A stretch of DNA of 23,736 nucleotides from IMG/VR virus record IMGVR_UViG_3300009285_001876, positions 1 through 23,736 of that record; one strand, 5' to 3'. Position 1 is the first letter of the stretch, and each line of letters opens with the position of its first letter. The translations under genes and the position numbers were made by a program. Below are positions 12,109 through 20,054 of the stretch, one piece after another. The notes under the pieces are model-generated. The model searched no databases. It worked only from the letters and a program-made list of their open reading frames with translations, and was not told where the DNA came from. This DNA is from a virus.

Positions 12109-12567
12109 GTGGCTAAAGATTCTGATATAGAGATGAAGATAATCAACCTAGACAAGGTGACCCGGCTTCTTCAAAAGATCGGTGAGAAGGTAAGAGATCA
12201 TATTGGGACGGCTTTGTACCGGGAAGCGGAAAGGATTATGACAGCCTCTAAAAAGCAAGTCCCCGTGGACACTGGGGCTTTGCGTAGCACAGGCCATATA
12301 CGGGAGCCAGAGGTCAGCGGAAATATGGTCTCTGTTGTGCTAGGGTATGGAGGCCCAGCTGGGGCCGGGTTGAAACCTAGAAAGGGCAAGAGATCCAAAA
12401 GGGTAATTGACAATGTGGGCTACGCTGTGTACGTCCACGAGAACCTCAATGCTAAGCACCACGTTGGGGGTGCTAAGTTTTTGGAAAAGCCTATGCTAGA
12501 AGCCCAAAAAGGTATGGACGATCGGTTGGCTAGGGAGATTGCAGCCATAATCCGGGAGACGGCTTAA
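12109..12567 (+). CDS. HK97 gp10-like neck / tail-completion protein
   Basis: A 152-residue protein with AERIMTASKKQVPVDTGALR (the 'P-VDTGALR-S' hallmark of HK97 gp10-like proteins) and the second conserved block VGYAVYVHENLNAKHHVGGA, KFLEKPMLEA. It works at the head-tail joint or tail end. The start is ambiguous: TAGGAGC (12093-12099) is 4 bases from TTG 12103 and 10 from GTG 12109. I prefer GTG. It sits between stopper and terminator as in other siphophages. Confidence 0.85.
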   Translation: MAKDSDIEMKIINLDKVTRLLQKIGEKVRDHIGTALYREAERIMTASKKQVPVDTGALRSTGHIREPEVSGNMVSVVLGYGGPAGAGLKPRKGKRSKRVIDNVGYAVYVHENLNAKHHVGGAKFLEKPMLEAQKGMDDRLAREIAAIIRETA

Positions 12568-12569
12568 AA

Positions 12570-12968
12570 ATGGTGAGTGAGGAGATTACAGCCTACCTGG
12601 AGGCTCAGGGGATAGGGACTAGGGGCATGAATTTGTTTTCGGATGTCACTCCGGAGCAGCCAGATAACTTGGTCTCTGTTAATCTTTACACCGGTTCACC
12701 CCACATTCATACATTGGGTGGGGGGGCTGGTTCAGCTGCGTTAGAAAGGCCCCGTCTCCAAGTGAGTGCCCGTAACACTGACCACGACAATGGTTGGGAT
12801 AAGGCAAATGATGCCCTCTTATTGTTAGATGGGCTGAATAATACCACCTTAAGTGGGGTCAGCTACCTTTCCATTTTCGCGCTACAACCTGTGTTCCTGA
12901 TTGACCGGGATCAAAACAACCGTTGGGTTTTTGGATTCAATATCGAAGTTGTTAAGGAACTGTCCTGA
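12570..12968 (+). CDS. tail terminator (minor capsid / gpU-like) protein
   Basis: A 132-residue protein (ITAYLEAQGIGTRGMNLFSD, PEQPDNLVSVNLYTGSPHIH, LERPRLQVSARNTDHDNGWD) that follows the alpha-beta pattern of phage tail terminators: a short N-terminal helix, a 'PD--v-v--y-G', then 'RP-lqv-vR' and a C-terminal strand (QNNRWVFGFNIEVVKEL). This ring caps the tail tube and joins it to the neck. It lies directly before the tail-tube genes. It begins 2 bases after the gp10-like gene, whose end supplies GGGAG. Confidence 0.8.
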   Translation: MVSEEITAYLEAQGIGTRGMNLFSDVTPEQPDNLVSVNLYTGSPHIHTLGGGAGSAALERPRLQVSARNTDHDNGWDKANDALLLLDGLNNTTLSGVSYLSIFALQPVFLIDRDQNNRWVFGFNIEVVKELS

Positions 12969-12994
12969 TGCCCACGAGAAGGAGGAAGAGAAAG

Positions 12995-13210
12995 ATGAAG
13001 TTCCGTTGCTTGAGAGGGATGAACTACCCAGACCCGCAGCACCCTGGAAGAGAGAAGCGGGTGGAGCCCGGAGATATTGTAGAAGATGTCCCGGAGGAGT
13101 CTGTGGAGTGGTACAAGAAAAAGGGCTGCATCGTGGAGGTGGCGGAAGATCCTCCTGTCGCTGAAGGAAAGTCCGCAAAGAAGAAGTTCAAGACAGAAGG
13201 AGGGGGGTGA
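12995..13210 (+). CDS. small hypothetical neck/tail protein
   Basis: A 71-residue protein: MKFRCLRGMNYPDPQHPGRE, then RVEPGDIVEDVPEESVEWYK and a Lys-rich tail. The 'v-PGDiVeDvPe-sv-wy--kGcIvev' pattern is found in small proteins of many phage neck and head clusters. I chose ATG 12995 because AAGGAGG (12979-12985) is 9 bases upstream. An in-frame ATG at 12968 overlaps the terminator stop (TGATG), but its extra residues (PTRRRKRK) are those encoded by the ribosome-binding site. The function is unknown. Confidence 0.6.
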   Translation: MKFRCLRGMNYPDPQHPGREKRVEPGDIVEDVPEESVEWYKKKGCIVEVAEDPPVAEGKSAKKKFKTEGGG

Positions 13211-13216
13211 TTAAGG

Positions 13217-13936
13217 ATGGCTTTTCTTTCTGGAAAATCAGCAAAGGCTCTGGTCAACGAGTTTGACCTGAGTGCCTATTTTAACTCCTGTGATATTGGG
13301 GTTGATGTTGCTGCTTTGGAGACGACGGCCTTTGGAAAAACTAGCCGGAACTATCTGGCTGGTTTGAAAAATGGAACAGTTTCCTTGGCCGGGTATTGGG
13401 ACGGAGCGGCCAGCGCCGTTGACGTTGTTTTGGCGGCGTCATTGGGGGCTTCGGCTGGAAGGGTGGTTACATTTGGCTCCGATGGGCTGACCGTAGGGAA
13501 ACGGGTGAAGCTAGTCTCTGGTAAGACTACTTCCTATCGGGTTTCTACCCCTGTGGACGGTGTGGTAGCAGTGTCAGCTGATTTGCAAGCTGATAATGGT
13601 GTGGACCATGGACATTCTCACCACGCTCTGGCTTCTGAGGGGGCAACTGGGAGCTCTGCTTCAGTGGACGGGCTGGCGGGCTCGACCAACGGGGGGGTGG
13701 CAAATCTCCATGTCACGGTGAACACAAGATCTGCAAACTCCACCTTTAAAATTCAGGATTCGGCGAATGACATAGCCTGGGCTGACTTAATCACCTTCGC
13801 TGTAGTAGCCACTACAGTGGTGACCTCAGAGCAAGCCACCGTGGCAGGGGACGTGGATCGGTACACACGTGGGGATTGGACCTACGCGGCAGGGACCGGA
13901 GCGGACACGTTTGCTTTGGCCTTTGCCAGGCGGTAA
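13217..13936 (+). CDS. major tail-tube protein with extra C-terminal domain
   Basis: A 239-residue protein. Residues 1-130 match the tail-tube family, with signature VAALETTAFGKTSRNYLAGL, NGTVSLAGYWDG and TTSYRVSTPVDGVVAVSADL. The protein forms stacked rings around the tape measure. After a His-rich linker (DHGHSHH, about residues 131-137) comes a domain of about 100 residues (VANLHVTVNTRSANSTFKIQ, DSANDIAWADLITF) that may stick out on the tail surface. The next gene is a shorter paralogue without this domain. A strong AAGGAGG stretch lies upstream. Confidence 0.8.
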   Translation: MAFLSGKSAKALVNEFDLSAYFNSCDIGVDVAALETTAFGKTSRNYLAGLKNGTVSLAGYWDGAASAVDVVLAASLGASAGRVVTFGSDGLTVGKRVKLVSGKTTSYRVSTPVDGVVAVSADLQADNGVDHGHSHHALASEGATGSSASVDGLAGSTNGGVANLHVTVNTRSANSTFKIQDSANDIAWADLITFAVVATTVVTSEQATVAGDVDRYTRGDWTYAAGTGADTFALAFARR

Positions 13937-13962
13937 AAAGAGAGAAGGAGGGATAAAAAGAA

Positions 13963-14385
13963 ATGGCGTTTGCAGCAGGGAAAGCAGGAGTTTTCAAGAT
14001 CGATGATGCAGCAGCTGGGCTGACGGACCTCAGCCCGTACCTCGACAATGTGGATTTCCCACGGGAGGTGGCTGCCCTGGAGACGACGGCCTTTGGAAAG
14101 ACGAGCCGCAACTACATTGTCGGTCTGATCAACGGCACGATCAGCATTTCCGGCAAGTGGGACGGTGGGGTTGACCCGGCCCCAGATGTTACCCTGAGCG
14201 GGGTGCTGGGTCAGGCCGCCACATTGTCGTTTGAGTACGGGCCGGAGGGCTCCACGGGTGGGATGATTAAGTATTCCGGGGAGTGCATTTTGACAAGTTA
14301 CCGGATTTCCACCCCGGTGGATGGGGTGGTGAGCTTCTCGGCAGATTTCCAGATCACGGACAATGTGACTCGGGGAACCTGGTAA
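13963..14385 (+). CDS. second tail-tube protein (paralogue, no C-terminal domain)
   Basis: A 140-residue protein containing EVAALETTAFGKTSRNYIVG, NGTISISGKWDGG and LTSYRISTPVDGVVSFSADF, nearly the same signature as the upstream protein. DNA 14080-14115 matches 13319-13354 at 32 of 36 bases. It lacks the His linker and added C-terminal domain. AGAAGGAGG precedes the ATG. It may be the core tube subunit, with the longer protein mixed in as a decorated subunit, or one of the two may form a special ring. The mix is not decidable from sequence. Confidence 0.8.
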   Translation: MAFAAGKAGVFKIDDAAAGLTDLSPYLDNVDFPREVAALETTAFGKTSRNYIVGLINGTISISGKWDGGVDPAPDVTLSGVLGQAATLSFEYGPEGSTGGMIKYSGECILTSYRISTPVDGVVSFSADFQITDNVTRGTW

Positions 14386-14447
14386 GAGAGACAAGGGAGA
14401 GGAATCGTAACCAACACACACTCTAGCAGGGAAGGGAGAAAACGGAG

Positions 14448-14816
14448 ATGGCACCGTTACGGACAGTGGACCTGGAGTTAGACCGGCCCAGGAAGCTCCG
14501 CTTTGATGTGAATGCGATTGATGACTTTGAGCGCCGGGCCGGGGTGCCCCCGTTGGAAGCTATGCAGGCTGGCCGGATCGGGCATATTCGGGATCTGCTC
14601 TGGGCTGGTCTGAAATGGGAGGACCCTAAGCTCACTACTATCAAGACGGGGGACTTGCTTCAAAGGGCGATGGATGAAGGAACTGAGCTTGAGGATATCG
14701 TGGATCGCATCCTAGAAGCTCTTATCCAAGCTGGGATTGCCAAGCGCCGGGAGGGGTCTACCTCCACTTCAGATTCCAGGCCTGCGGGAGGGCCTGAAGG
14801 AAACCCTACCCAGTAG
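14448..14816 (+). CDS. tail assembly chaperone (G-like)
   Basis: A 122-residue protein: TVDLELDRPRKLRFDVNAID, DFERRAGVPPLEAMQAGRIG, HIRDLLWAGLKWEDPKLT. Its strand-then-helix start and 'lr-D-NA---fE---G' pattern match tail assembly chaperones that bind the tape measure protein before tube polymerisation. It sits between tail tube and tape measure, as in lambda G/T. The last codons hold A_AAC_CCT (14801-14807), where ribosomes could slip -1 into the T-like frame. GGGAAGGGAG precedes the ATG. Confidence 0.8.
   Translation: MAPLRTVDLELDRPRKLRFDVNAIDDFERRAGVPPLEAMQAGRIGHIRDLLWAGLKWEDPKLTTIKTGDLLQRAMDEGTELEDIVDRILEALIQAGIAKRREGSTSTSDSRPAGGPEGNPTQ
14801..14807 (+). other. candidate -1 ribosomal frameshift site A_AAC_CCT
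   Basis: In the G reading frame the codons are AAC CCT preceded by A, giving X_XXY_YYZ. The T-like frame is -1 and open only after a TGA at 14795-14797; G stops at 14814-14816. Slippage must therefore occur in this 16-base window, and this is its only heptamer of the canonical shape. C-containing slippery sites are less common than GGGAAA-type, so efficiency is uncertain. Confidence 0.5.
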
Positions 14817-14818
14817 CG

Positions 14819-15169
14819 GTGGGCTGTCCCAAGTTTGGCTTCCGGCCCACTCAAATCGCGGACTTGCTGGAGGACATAGAGCCGTCTGCTTACATTGAGC
14901 TGGGTATAAAGCCTTGGGAGTTAGGCCGTTGGACCCCTTATGAGTTGGAGCAAGCTCAAGCTGGTTTACAGGTCAAGTGGGAACGTGAGGAGGATATGTT
15001 GGCCTGGTTGATTGCTTGGGTAGTTAATGGATTTGGTACTCAGAAAAAGAAGATCACCGTGGAGCGTATTTTGGGTAGGAAACCTGGAATGAGGCAGGCA
15101 GTGCGTAGGATTAGGAAGCAGGAACAACACCAGGCCGAGGGGGAAATCAAGACTGAGGAGGGTTCCTAG
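14819..15169 (+). CDS. tail assembly chaperone (T-like), probably made by frameshift from G
   Basis: A 116-residue frame whose first conserved part is FRPTQIADLLEDIEPSAYIE, then WLIAWVVNGFGTQKKKITVE and a basic end. Position between G-like and tape measure genes and the -1 frame relation identify it as the T extension of a G-T chaperone. GTG 14819 has no good ribosome-binding site (GAAGGA is 17 bases away), and the frame stays open upstream to 14798, so synthesis as a G-T fusion via A_AAC_CCT is more likely than independent initiation. The start given is only the first start-like codon. Confidence 0.7.
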   Translation: MGCPKFGFRPTQIADLLEDIEPSAYIELGIKPWELGRWTPYELEQAQAGLQVKWEREEDMLAWLIAWVVNGFGTQKKKITVERILGRKPGMRQAVRRIRKQEQHQAEGEIKTEEGS

Positions 15170-15172
15170 CCG

Positions 15173-18100
15173 ATGGCTTTAGTGGTGGCGGACCTGGTAG
15201 CCAAGCTTGGGTTTGACCCTAAGAATTTTGTGAACGGGGTGGACCAGGCTGGGCGGAAGGCTAAGAGCCTGGAGCGGGACCTGGAATCCTTGAGCCATAC
15301 CAGGGTGCGGGTAGACCCTTCGCAGCTTTCCTTGTTTTCCAATGCGGTTAGTACTGCGGGTAAAAAGACTCAGGCTTTGGAGGGTGATTTACAATCGTTG
15401 GGGCAAGAGGCTCGTAAGAGGCTGGACCCCTCCAAGTTTTCTGAGTATATCAACGCTGCAGATCGGGCCGGAAAGAGCACCAGAAATCTGGAAGATGATA
15501 TAGGGTCTCTGGGGTCAACCGGTGAGAAGGTCCGGGGGAAGATTTCTGCTCTTCAGGCCACGGTAGTCAGTTTTGTGGCCGCCTTTGTCACCAAGAATAT
15601 CATTGATGCCGCCGCGCAGATGGAGATGTTTGAGGCCAGGTTGACCACTGTTATGGGTAGCGCCACACGGGCTAAGTCTGAATTGGTAAAATTAACAGAC
15701 TTTGCTAAGGCCACCCCGTTTGAGCTGACTAACTTAGTAGAGACCCGTATTCAGTTAGAGAGCGTAGGAATCACCGGGGACAAGGTGATCAAAACGCTTG
15801 GGGATACCGCTGCCGCCTTTGGGCGTGATATAATGGAAACAATTCCAGCTGTGATCGGTATGGAATCTGAGGTACTAAGGCGTTTTGGTATCGATGTGGA
15901 GAGGGAAGGGGGGCGGGCTGTTTTCCGTTGGAAGGATAGATTGGGGGAGATGCGCAACGAGACCGTGATTGGCTCCCGGGATATGCAGCGGGAGATGCTC
16001 CTCTCTATTTGGAATGACCGTTATGAGGGGGCTATGGAGAAGATGGGGGGACAATGGAAGAACCTCACTTCTAACATTACTGATACTACAACTCAGCTGG
16101 CTGCCTCTATAGGGAAGGAAATTCTCCCTATGATGAAGGAGGTGGCTTCGAGTATTATTGCCGCTGTGGACGCCACAAGGGAGTGGTTCAAAGAGAATAA
16201 AGCGTGGATCAATCTAGGGGTATCAAACGCTTACAATCTAATCAAGATGCAGGTGGAGGGGGTGACTCAGGTTTTAGGGACTCTATCCTTTGCTTTGGGT
16301 CCGGTGTTTACGGCCTTGGCTAAATATCCGGTCATAGCTGAGATTGGAATTATCGGGTTGATCATTGGGAGGACTCCTGTAGCTATAGCGGCTGGGCTTT
16401 CTGCTGTTACCTTGGCTCTGTTGGAAGCAAATAAGACTGTTGGAGATTGGCTTTTATGGCAATTGAAAAAGGTTACTTCCCCGGAGGCTGCTCAGAAGAT
16501 TATGGCTGAGTATGCCAGTCAGCTTCAACGGGCCGGGGAGCGGGAGAGCTTTGAGTTGACTGCCCCCGAGGCCGCTATCAAGAAGCAAATCGCAATCACA
16601 GAGGATATGATAAAGACAAAAGCCGTCCTGATACAGATGGATGCTGAAGCCCTCTTGGTCCCGGATAAAAATGTAGAGATGTTGGGGAAGCTGGAAGAGG
16701 CACAAAAGAAGCAGCTAGATACTCAAGTTAAGCTTTACTTGGAGGATCTGAAGAGCCGCACCAAGGCATGGGACGCTGGCAATGAAGCTTACGCAATATC
16801 GGAAGCCGATCTGCTCAAGACTACATATGAGTATCAAAAGAAGGATGAAGATGCGGCTTGGGCAATAGTCCGTGAGCGGGCTAAGGCATATGAAGGTGGA
16901 ATGAATGCTTACCAAACGTCCCTCCGGGACCAGTACGACGCGGAGACCCGGGTTTCCGATGACGTGGTAACTGCTGTCCGGCAGGCTGAAAGGGATAAGG
17001 TGCAGGTCCATGCGGCGGCGGTTATGAAGATGGGGATAGTGAATTCAGAATACGCCGCAGCACAAAGAACCCAGATGGATAAGAGTGTCGTGGAATACCG
17101 TGCCGCAGGCGTTGCTGAGGTTGACATAGAGCGGTGGACCAACAAAGAGATAGTGAAACTTAACACTGATCGTTACCAGAAGATCCGCAACGATGAGATT
17201 ACTGACTTGCAACTCCGTCTCCAGTATGCGAAGGACACCACTTCAACTTACGGAGGGGTTTGGGAGCAGATTAGCTTACAGTCCAAACTGACTTTTGAAA
17301 AAATGCAGTTGGATGCCCGCAATTGGTCCGACGCGGTGGGGACGGCGATAATGAATTTTGCCCAGGGGGTTTCCAGCACTTTTCAGGTTTATTTCAGAGA
17401 TGTCCTCAAGGGGCACTTTGGCAGCCTGAAAGATTTGTGGCAGGGTGTGCTGGATAGTATGCTCAATGCTTTCTCGAACATGATTGCGCAGATGGTCACA
17501 AGCTGGGCAATCTCTGGGCTGGGGCAACTGCTATTTGGGACTCCTGTCACTGGTGCAGGTTCTACAGCTATTAACGCCTTGAACTTGGCAGGATCTGGCG
17601 CCCAGTTAGCATTTGGTGGTGGGACAAGTGGTCTTATTGGGACCGGGGGGGCTGCCGCCTCAGTTTATAAAGCAGGTAGTGGCATTCTAAGCGCCTTGGG
17701 GATCACTGGGGCCTCGGGAGCGGAAATGGCTGCGGCAGCCGACATTGCGTTGACTCAAGCAGGAGTTGGGGCCACGGCTGCTGCTGGTGGTAGTGCCGCA
17801 GGTGGAGCCGCAGCGGGGATATCAGCTTTGGGGGCGGGGGCTTTAGCTGCCGCGCCGTTCTTGCTGACAGAGTTTGTCCTTGGTCCTCTGATGGGGTATG
17901 GTAAATCACGAAACGAGCCCGTGCGTTTTGACTTAGCTGGTGGAGTGTATGGGTTAGGAGCCCCACTGACTCCTGAACTTGCTAGTTCTATGCGGCAGGG
18001 AACCCACATAGTAGATGGTTTGCCAATCCATCCAGGAGACCCTGTGTGGGATAGAGTTTCCACCGTGGGTCAAACGGTGGGGTCCTACTTCAATGACTTT

Positions 18101-18460
18101 CTGAGTACGGTTGAGGCAACATACCACCCGGCGGCATTGCGGGATGCTGGGTATTTTGCGCACGGTGGAATTGTTGGGGACTCATCGGTCCCTCGGCGTT
18201 TTGTCCCGGCGGCGGCCTTCTGGGGGGCTCCTCGTGCAGAGATGGGTTTGAAGGTCGGGGAGTTCCCGGTCATCGCTCATGCAGGGGAGCGAGTCCTTAG
18301 CCCATCCGAGACAGAGGCATATGAACGTGGAGGGCGGGAGGTACACATCCACCTGGAATTGGACGGGAAAGAGGTGGGCTACGCTATTCTCCGCCATGAT
18401 GACGTGATTACGCAGATGGATTACCGCTTGGACAAGAAGGCTAAGAGGACCTATCGGTAA
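15173..18460 (+). CDS. tail tape measure protein
   Basis: The largest gene (1095 residues). It starts with three related helical repeats (residues about 15-42, 48-78 and 85-114; e.g. DPSKFSEYINAADRAGKSTR). The family core follows: FEARLTTVMGSATRAKSELV, KLTDFAKATPFELTNLVETR, AAAFGRDIMETIPAVIGMES. A hydrophobic stretch lies at about 364-417, long coiled coil at about 460-740, and another membrane-active-like segment (LKDLWQGVLDSMLNAFSNMI) at about 752. A Gly/Ala-rich region follows, and the usual C-terminal end GGIVGD...AHAGERVLSPSE. It fixes tail length, and at roughly 1.5 angstrom per residue suggests a tail near 160 nm (inference). GGAGGG lies 10 bases before ATG. Confidence 0.95.
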   Translation: MALVVADLVAKLGFDPKNFVNGVDQAGRKAKSLERDLESLSHTRVRVDPSQLSLFSNAVSTAGKKTQALEGDLQSLGQEARKRLDPSKFSEYINAADRAGKSTRNLEDDIGSLGSTGEKVRGKISALQATVVSFVAAFVTKNIIDAAAQMEMFEARLTTVMGSATRAKSELVKLTDFAKATPFELTNLVETRIQLESVGITGDKVIKTLGDTAAAFGRDIMETIPAVIGMESEVLRRFGIDVEREGGRAVFRWKDRLGEMRNETVIGSRDMQREMLLSIWNDRYEGAMEKMGGQWKNLTSNITDTTTQLAASIGKEILPMMKEVASSIIAAVDATREWFKENKAWINLGVSNAYNLIKMQVEGVTQVLGTLSFALGPVFTALAKYPVIAEIGIIGLIIGRTPVAIAAGLSAVTLALLEANKTVGDWLLWQLKKVTSPEAAQKIMAEYASQLQRAGERESFELTAPEAAIKKQIAITEDMIKTKAVLIQMDAEALLVPDKNVEMLGKLEEAQKKQLDTQVKLYLEDLKSRTKAWDAGNEAYAISEADLLKTTYEYQKKDEDAAWAIVRERAKAYEGGMNAYQTSLRDQYDAETRVSDDVVTAVRQAERDKVQVHAAAVMKMGIVNSEYAAAQRTQMDKSVVEYRAAGVAEVDIERWTNKEIVKLNTDRYQKIRNDEITDLQLRLQYAKDTTSTYGGVWEQISLQSKLTFEKMQLDARNWSDAVGTAIMNFAQGVSSTFQVYFRDVLKGHFGSLKDLWQGVLDSMLNAFSNMIAQMVTSWAISGLGQLLFGTPVTGAGSTAINALNLAGSGAQLAFGGGTSGLIGTGGAAASVYKAGSGILSALGITGASGAEMAAAADIALTQAGVGATAAAGGSAAGGAAAGISALGAGALAAAPFLLTEFVLGPLMGYGKSRNEPVRFDLAGGVYGLGAPLTPELASSMRQGTHIVDGLPIHPGDPVWDRVSTVGQTVGSYFNDFLSTVEATYHPAALRDAGYFAHGGIVGDSSVPRRFVPAAAFWGAPRAEMGLKVGEFPVIAHAGERVLSPSETEAYERGGREVHIHLELDGKEVGYAILRHDDVITQMDYRLDKKAKRTYR
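15215..15514 (+). repeat. three degenerate helical repeats in the tape measure N-terminus
   Basis: Units at about 15215-15298, 15314-15406 and 15425-15514 each encode a 'DP--F---v--AG-k-k-LE-Dl-SL' pattern (AGRKAKSLERDLESL; AGKKTQALEGDLQSL; AGKSTRNLEDDIGSL). They are similar in protein but divergent in DNA. Confidence 0.6.
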
Positions 18461-19542
18461 TGGGGGACGCCAGGTTTCTCTACAATAATTTGATCTCAAC
18501 GGAGTCCATGCTTTCCGTGTCCTCGTTGCGGACCGGGATCGTCACGGATGCTAAGAAGGACGGGGCCGGTTCCGCCGTGATTTCTACTGGGGGGAGCTAC
18601 TCCGGAACCACTGATCTGGAATACATTGTGGAGATTGACTCCATAGCCGGGGGGGCTGAGGTGGGGCAAGCCACGTTCCGTTGGTCTGATGGAGGTGGGA
18701 CATGGGATGCCACAGGAGTTACCACATCAGCTACCCCTACTACACTGAACAATGGGGTAACGGTTGCTTGGACGACTGGCTCTGGGGCTGATTTTGTTGT
18801 GGGGGATGCTTGGTACTTCAAGGGTGTCAACCTCTTCAACGCGGGAAAAATGATCGACTGGGATCGGGACCATCGCTATCGGTCCTTGACTTTATCTTCT
18901 CCAAACACGATCACCGCTGACTTTGGTGTAGCCAAATCTGTAGAAGCTCTGGTTCTGTTTGATCATAATTTTACCAGTGCCGCCACCATCACCCTTTGGG
19001 CGGACGACGCGGCCACATTTGACTCAGATGGGGGGAGCCCGCAATTCACAGAGTCCGTGACCTGGACTGTGGACAAGATTATACATTACCTTTCTGTGGC
19101 TACATCCAAGCGGTATTGGCGGGTACGAATTACTGACACAACGAACCCAGATGGCTTCTTGGAAATAGGGGAATGGTTCCTGGGGACGTACACTGAATTG
19201 TCCCGCAATTACGATGAGGGCTTTGAAAGGTCAATCCCACTTCTCCTGCAGGCAGAACAGACTGTACAAGGGGTACTGAAGCGCCGTTTCTTTAACAAGC
19301 AACGCCGGTTCCGAATGGTCTTTAGTGCCCTTACGGCTTCTGACCTTACAAACTTGGAAACTTTGGTGGATACGATCGTTGATAAGTCGGCTCAGCAAAT
19401 CAACCCATTTTTCTTTCACGAAGACAGTGCCAACAACGTGAAGATTTGGATGGTGAATCTTAGTGAACTCCCCGAGGTTCATCAGACATTGAGTGTTTAT
19501 CAATCGGTGCTGGAAATGTTGGAAGTCCCCACGAGCATTTGA
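18460..19542 (+). CDS. distal tail protein with beta insertion and discoidin-like domain
   Basis: A 360-residue protein. It starts with GDARFLYNNLISTESMLSVS, then a beta-rich insert at about residues 28-130 (GSYSGTTDLEYIVEIDSI, GDAWYFKGVN), seen as an add-on in many phage tail proteins. Residues about 140-250 look like a discoidin (F5/8C)-type carbohydrate-binding fold (ITADFGVAKSVEALVLFDHN ... SKRYWRVRITDTTNPDGFLE). The C-terminal part (ERSIPLLLQAEQTVQGVLKR, RFRMVFSALTASDLTNLETL) resembles distal-tail ring subunits. Directly after the tape measure (TAATG), this is the usual slot for the distal tail or baseplate ring. Exact family is uncertain. Confidence 0.7.
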   Translation: MGDARFLYNNLISTESMLSVSSLRTGIVTDAKKDGAGSAVISTGGSYSGTTDLEYIVEIDSIAGGAEVGQATFRWSDGGGTWDATGVTTSATPTTLNNGVTVAWTTGSGADFVVGDAWYFKGVNLFNAGKMIDWDRDHRYRSLTLSSPNTITADFGVAKSVEALVLFDHNFTSAATITLWADDAATFDSDGGSPQFTESVTWTVDKIIHYLSVATSKRYWRVRITDTTNPDGFLEIGEWFLGTYTELSRNYDEGFERSIPLLLQAEQTVQGVLKRRFFNKQRRFRMVFSALTASDLTNLETLVDTIVDKSAQQINPFFFHEDSANNVKIWMVNLSELPEVHQTLSVYQSVLEMLEVPTSI

Positions 19543-20054
19543 GGAAGGCTGTGTATAGAACGACGATTGGATTTCATAACCGGGTGATGCGTGGGGAGAC
19601 TCCTATTTGCTATGTGATTATTCAAACCCATATGGGTTGGCGGGCTTACTCAGAGAAAGAGATAGGAGAGGCGTTTGCCTTTGATGGTTACCTTGCAGAC
19701 GGCTCCGTGCTAGCGGATGGATCTCAGTTAGCCGGAGCAGATAGTGTGGGGGTGTTGGAGAAATCAGCCCGGGTTTTGGAGTTTGGATCTTTTGAGAGAA
19801 GCTTACAGCCACTGAAGGAAGACTTGCTGTTAGCTTATCAATCGAAAACTCTTCAGCACCTTTCCATAACGCTCAACAATACAGATCGGTACTTTTCCCA
19901 GTTGATGGCAAAAGAACCGTTTCTGGGGAGGACAATCCAAGTCTATGTTGGTTTTGAGACAATCCCTTTTTCAGAACATCTGAACTTCTTCACCGGGATC
20001 ATTACGGAGGTCAGCCCCATGGCCCGGATGACTATTGAGGCAGATGAGCAATGA
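19539..20054 (+). CDS. tail hub / baseplate protein
   Basis: A 171-residue protein. Residues 50-66 (GYLADGSVLADGSQLAG) form a paired A-D-G turn motif also present at the end of the next gene. The C-terminal part (LQHLSITLNNTDRYFSQLMA, FTGIITEVSPMARMTIEADE) resembles the start of phage tail hub proteins ('l--G-i-eVs----tl-a'). TTG 19539 overlaps the previous stop (TTGA); GTG 19551 after GAGGAAGG is another possible start. The stop overlaps the next ATG (ATGA). This gene and the next may be two halves of one hub split into separate chains. Confidence 0.65.
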   Translation: MRKAVYRTTIGFHNRVMRGETPICYVIIQTHMGWRAYSEKEIGEAFAFDGYLADGSVLADGSQLAGADSVGVLEKSARVLEFGSFERSLQPLKEDLLLAYQSKTLQHLSITLNNTDRYFSQLMAKEPFLGRTIQVYVGFETIPFSEHLNFFTGIITEVSPMARMTIEADEQ

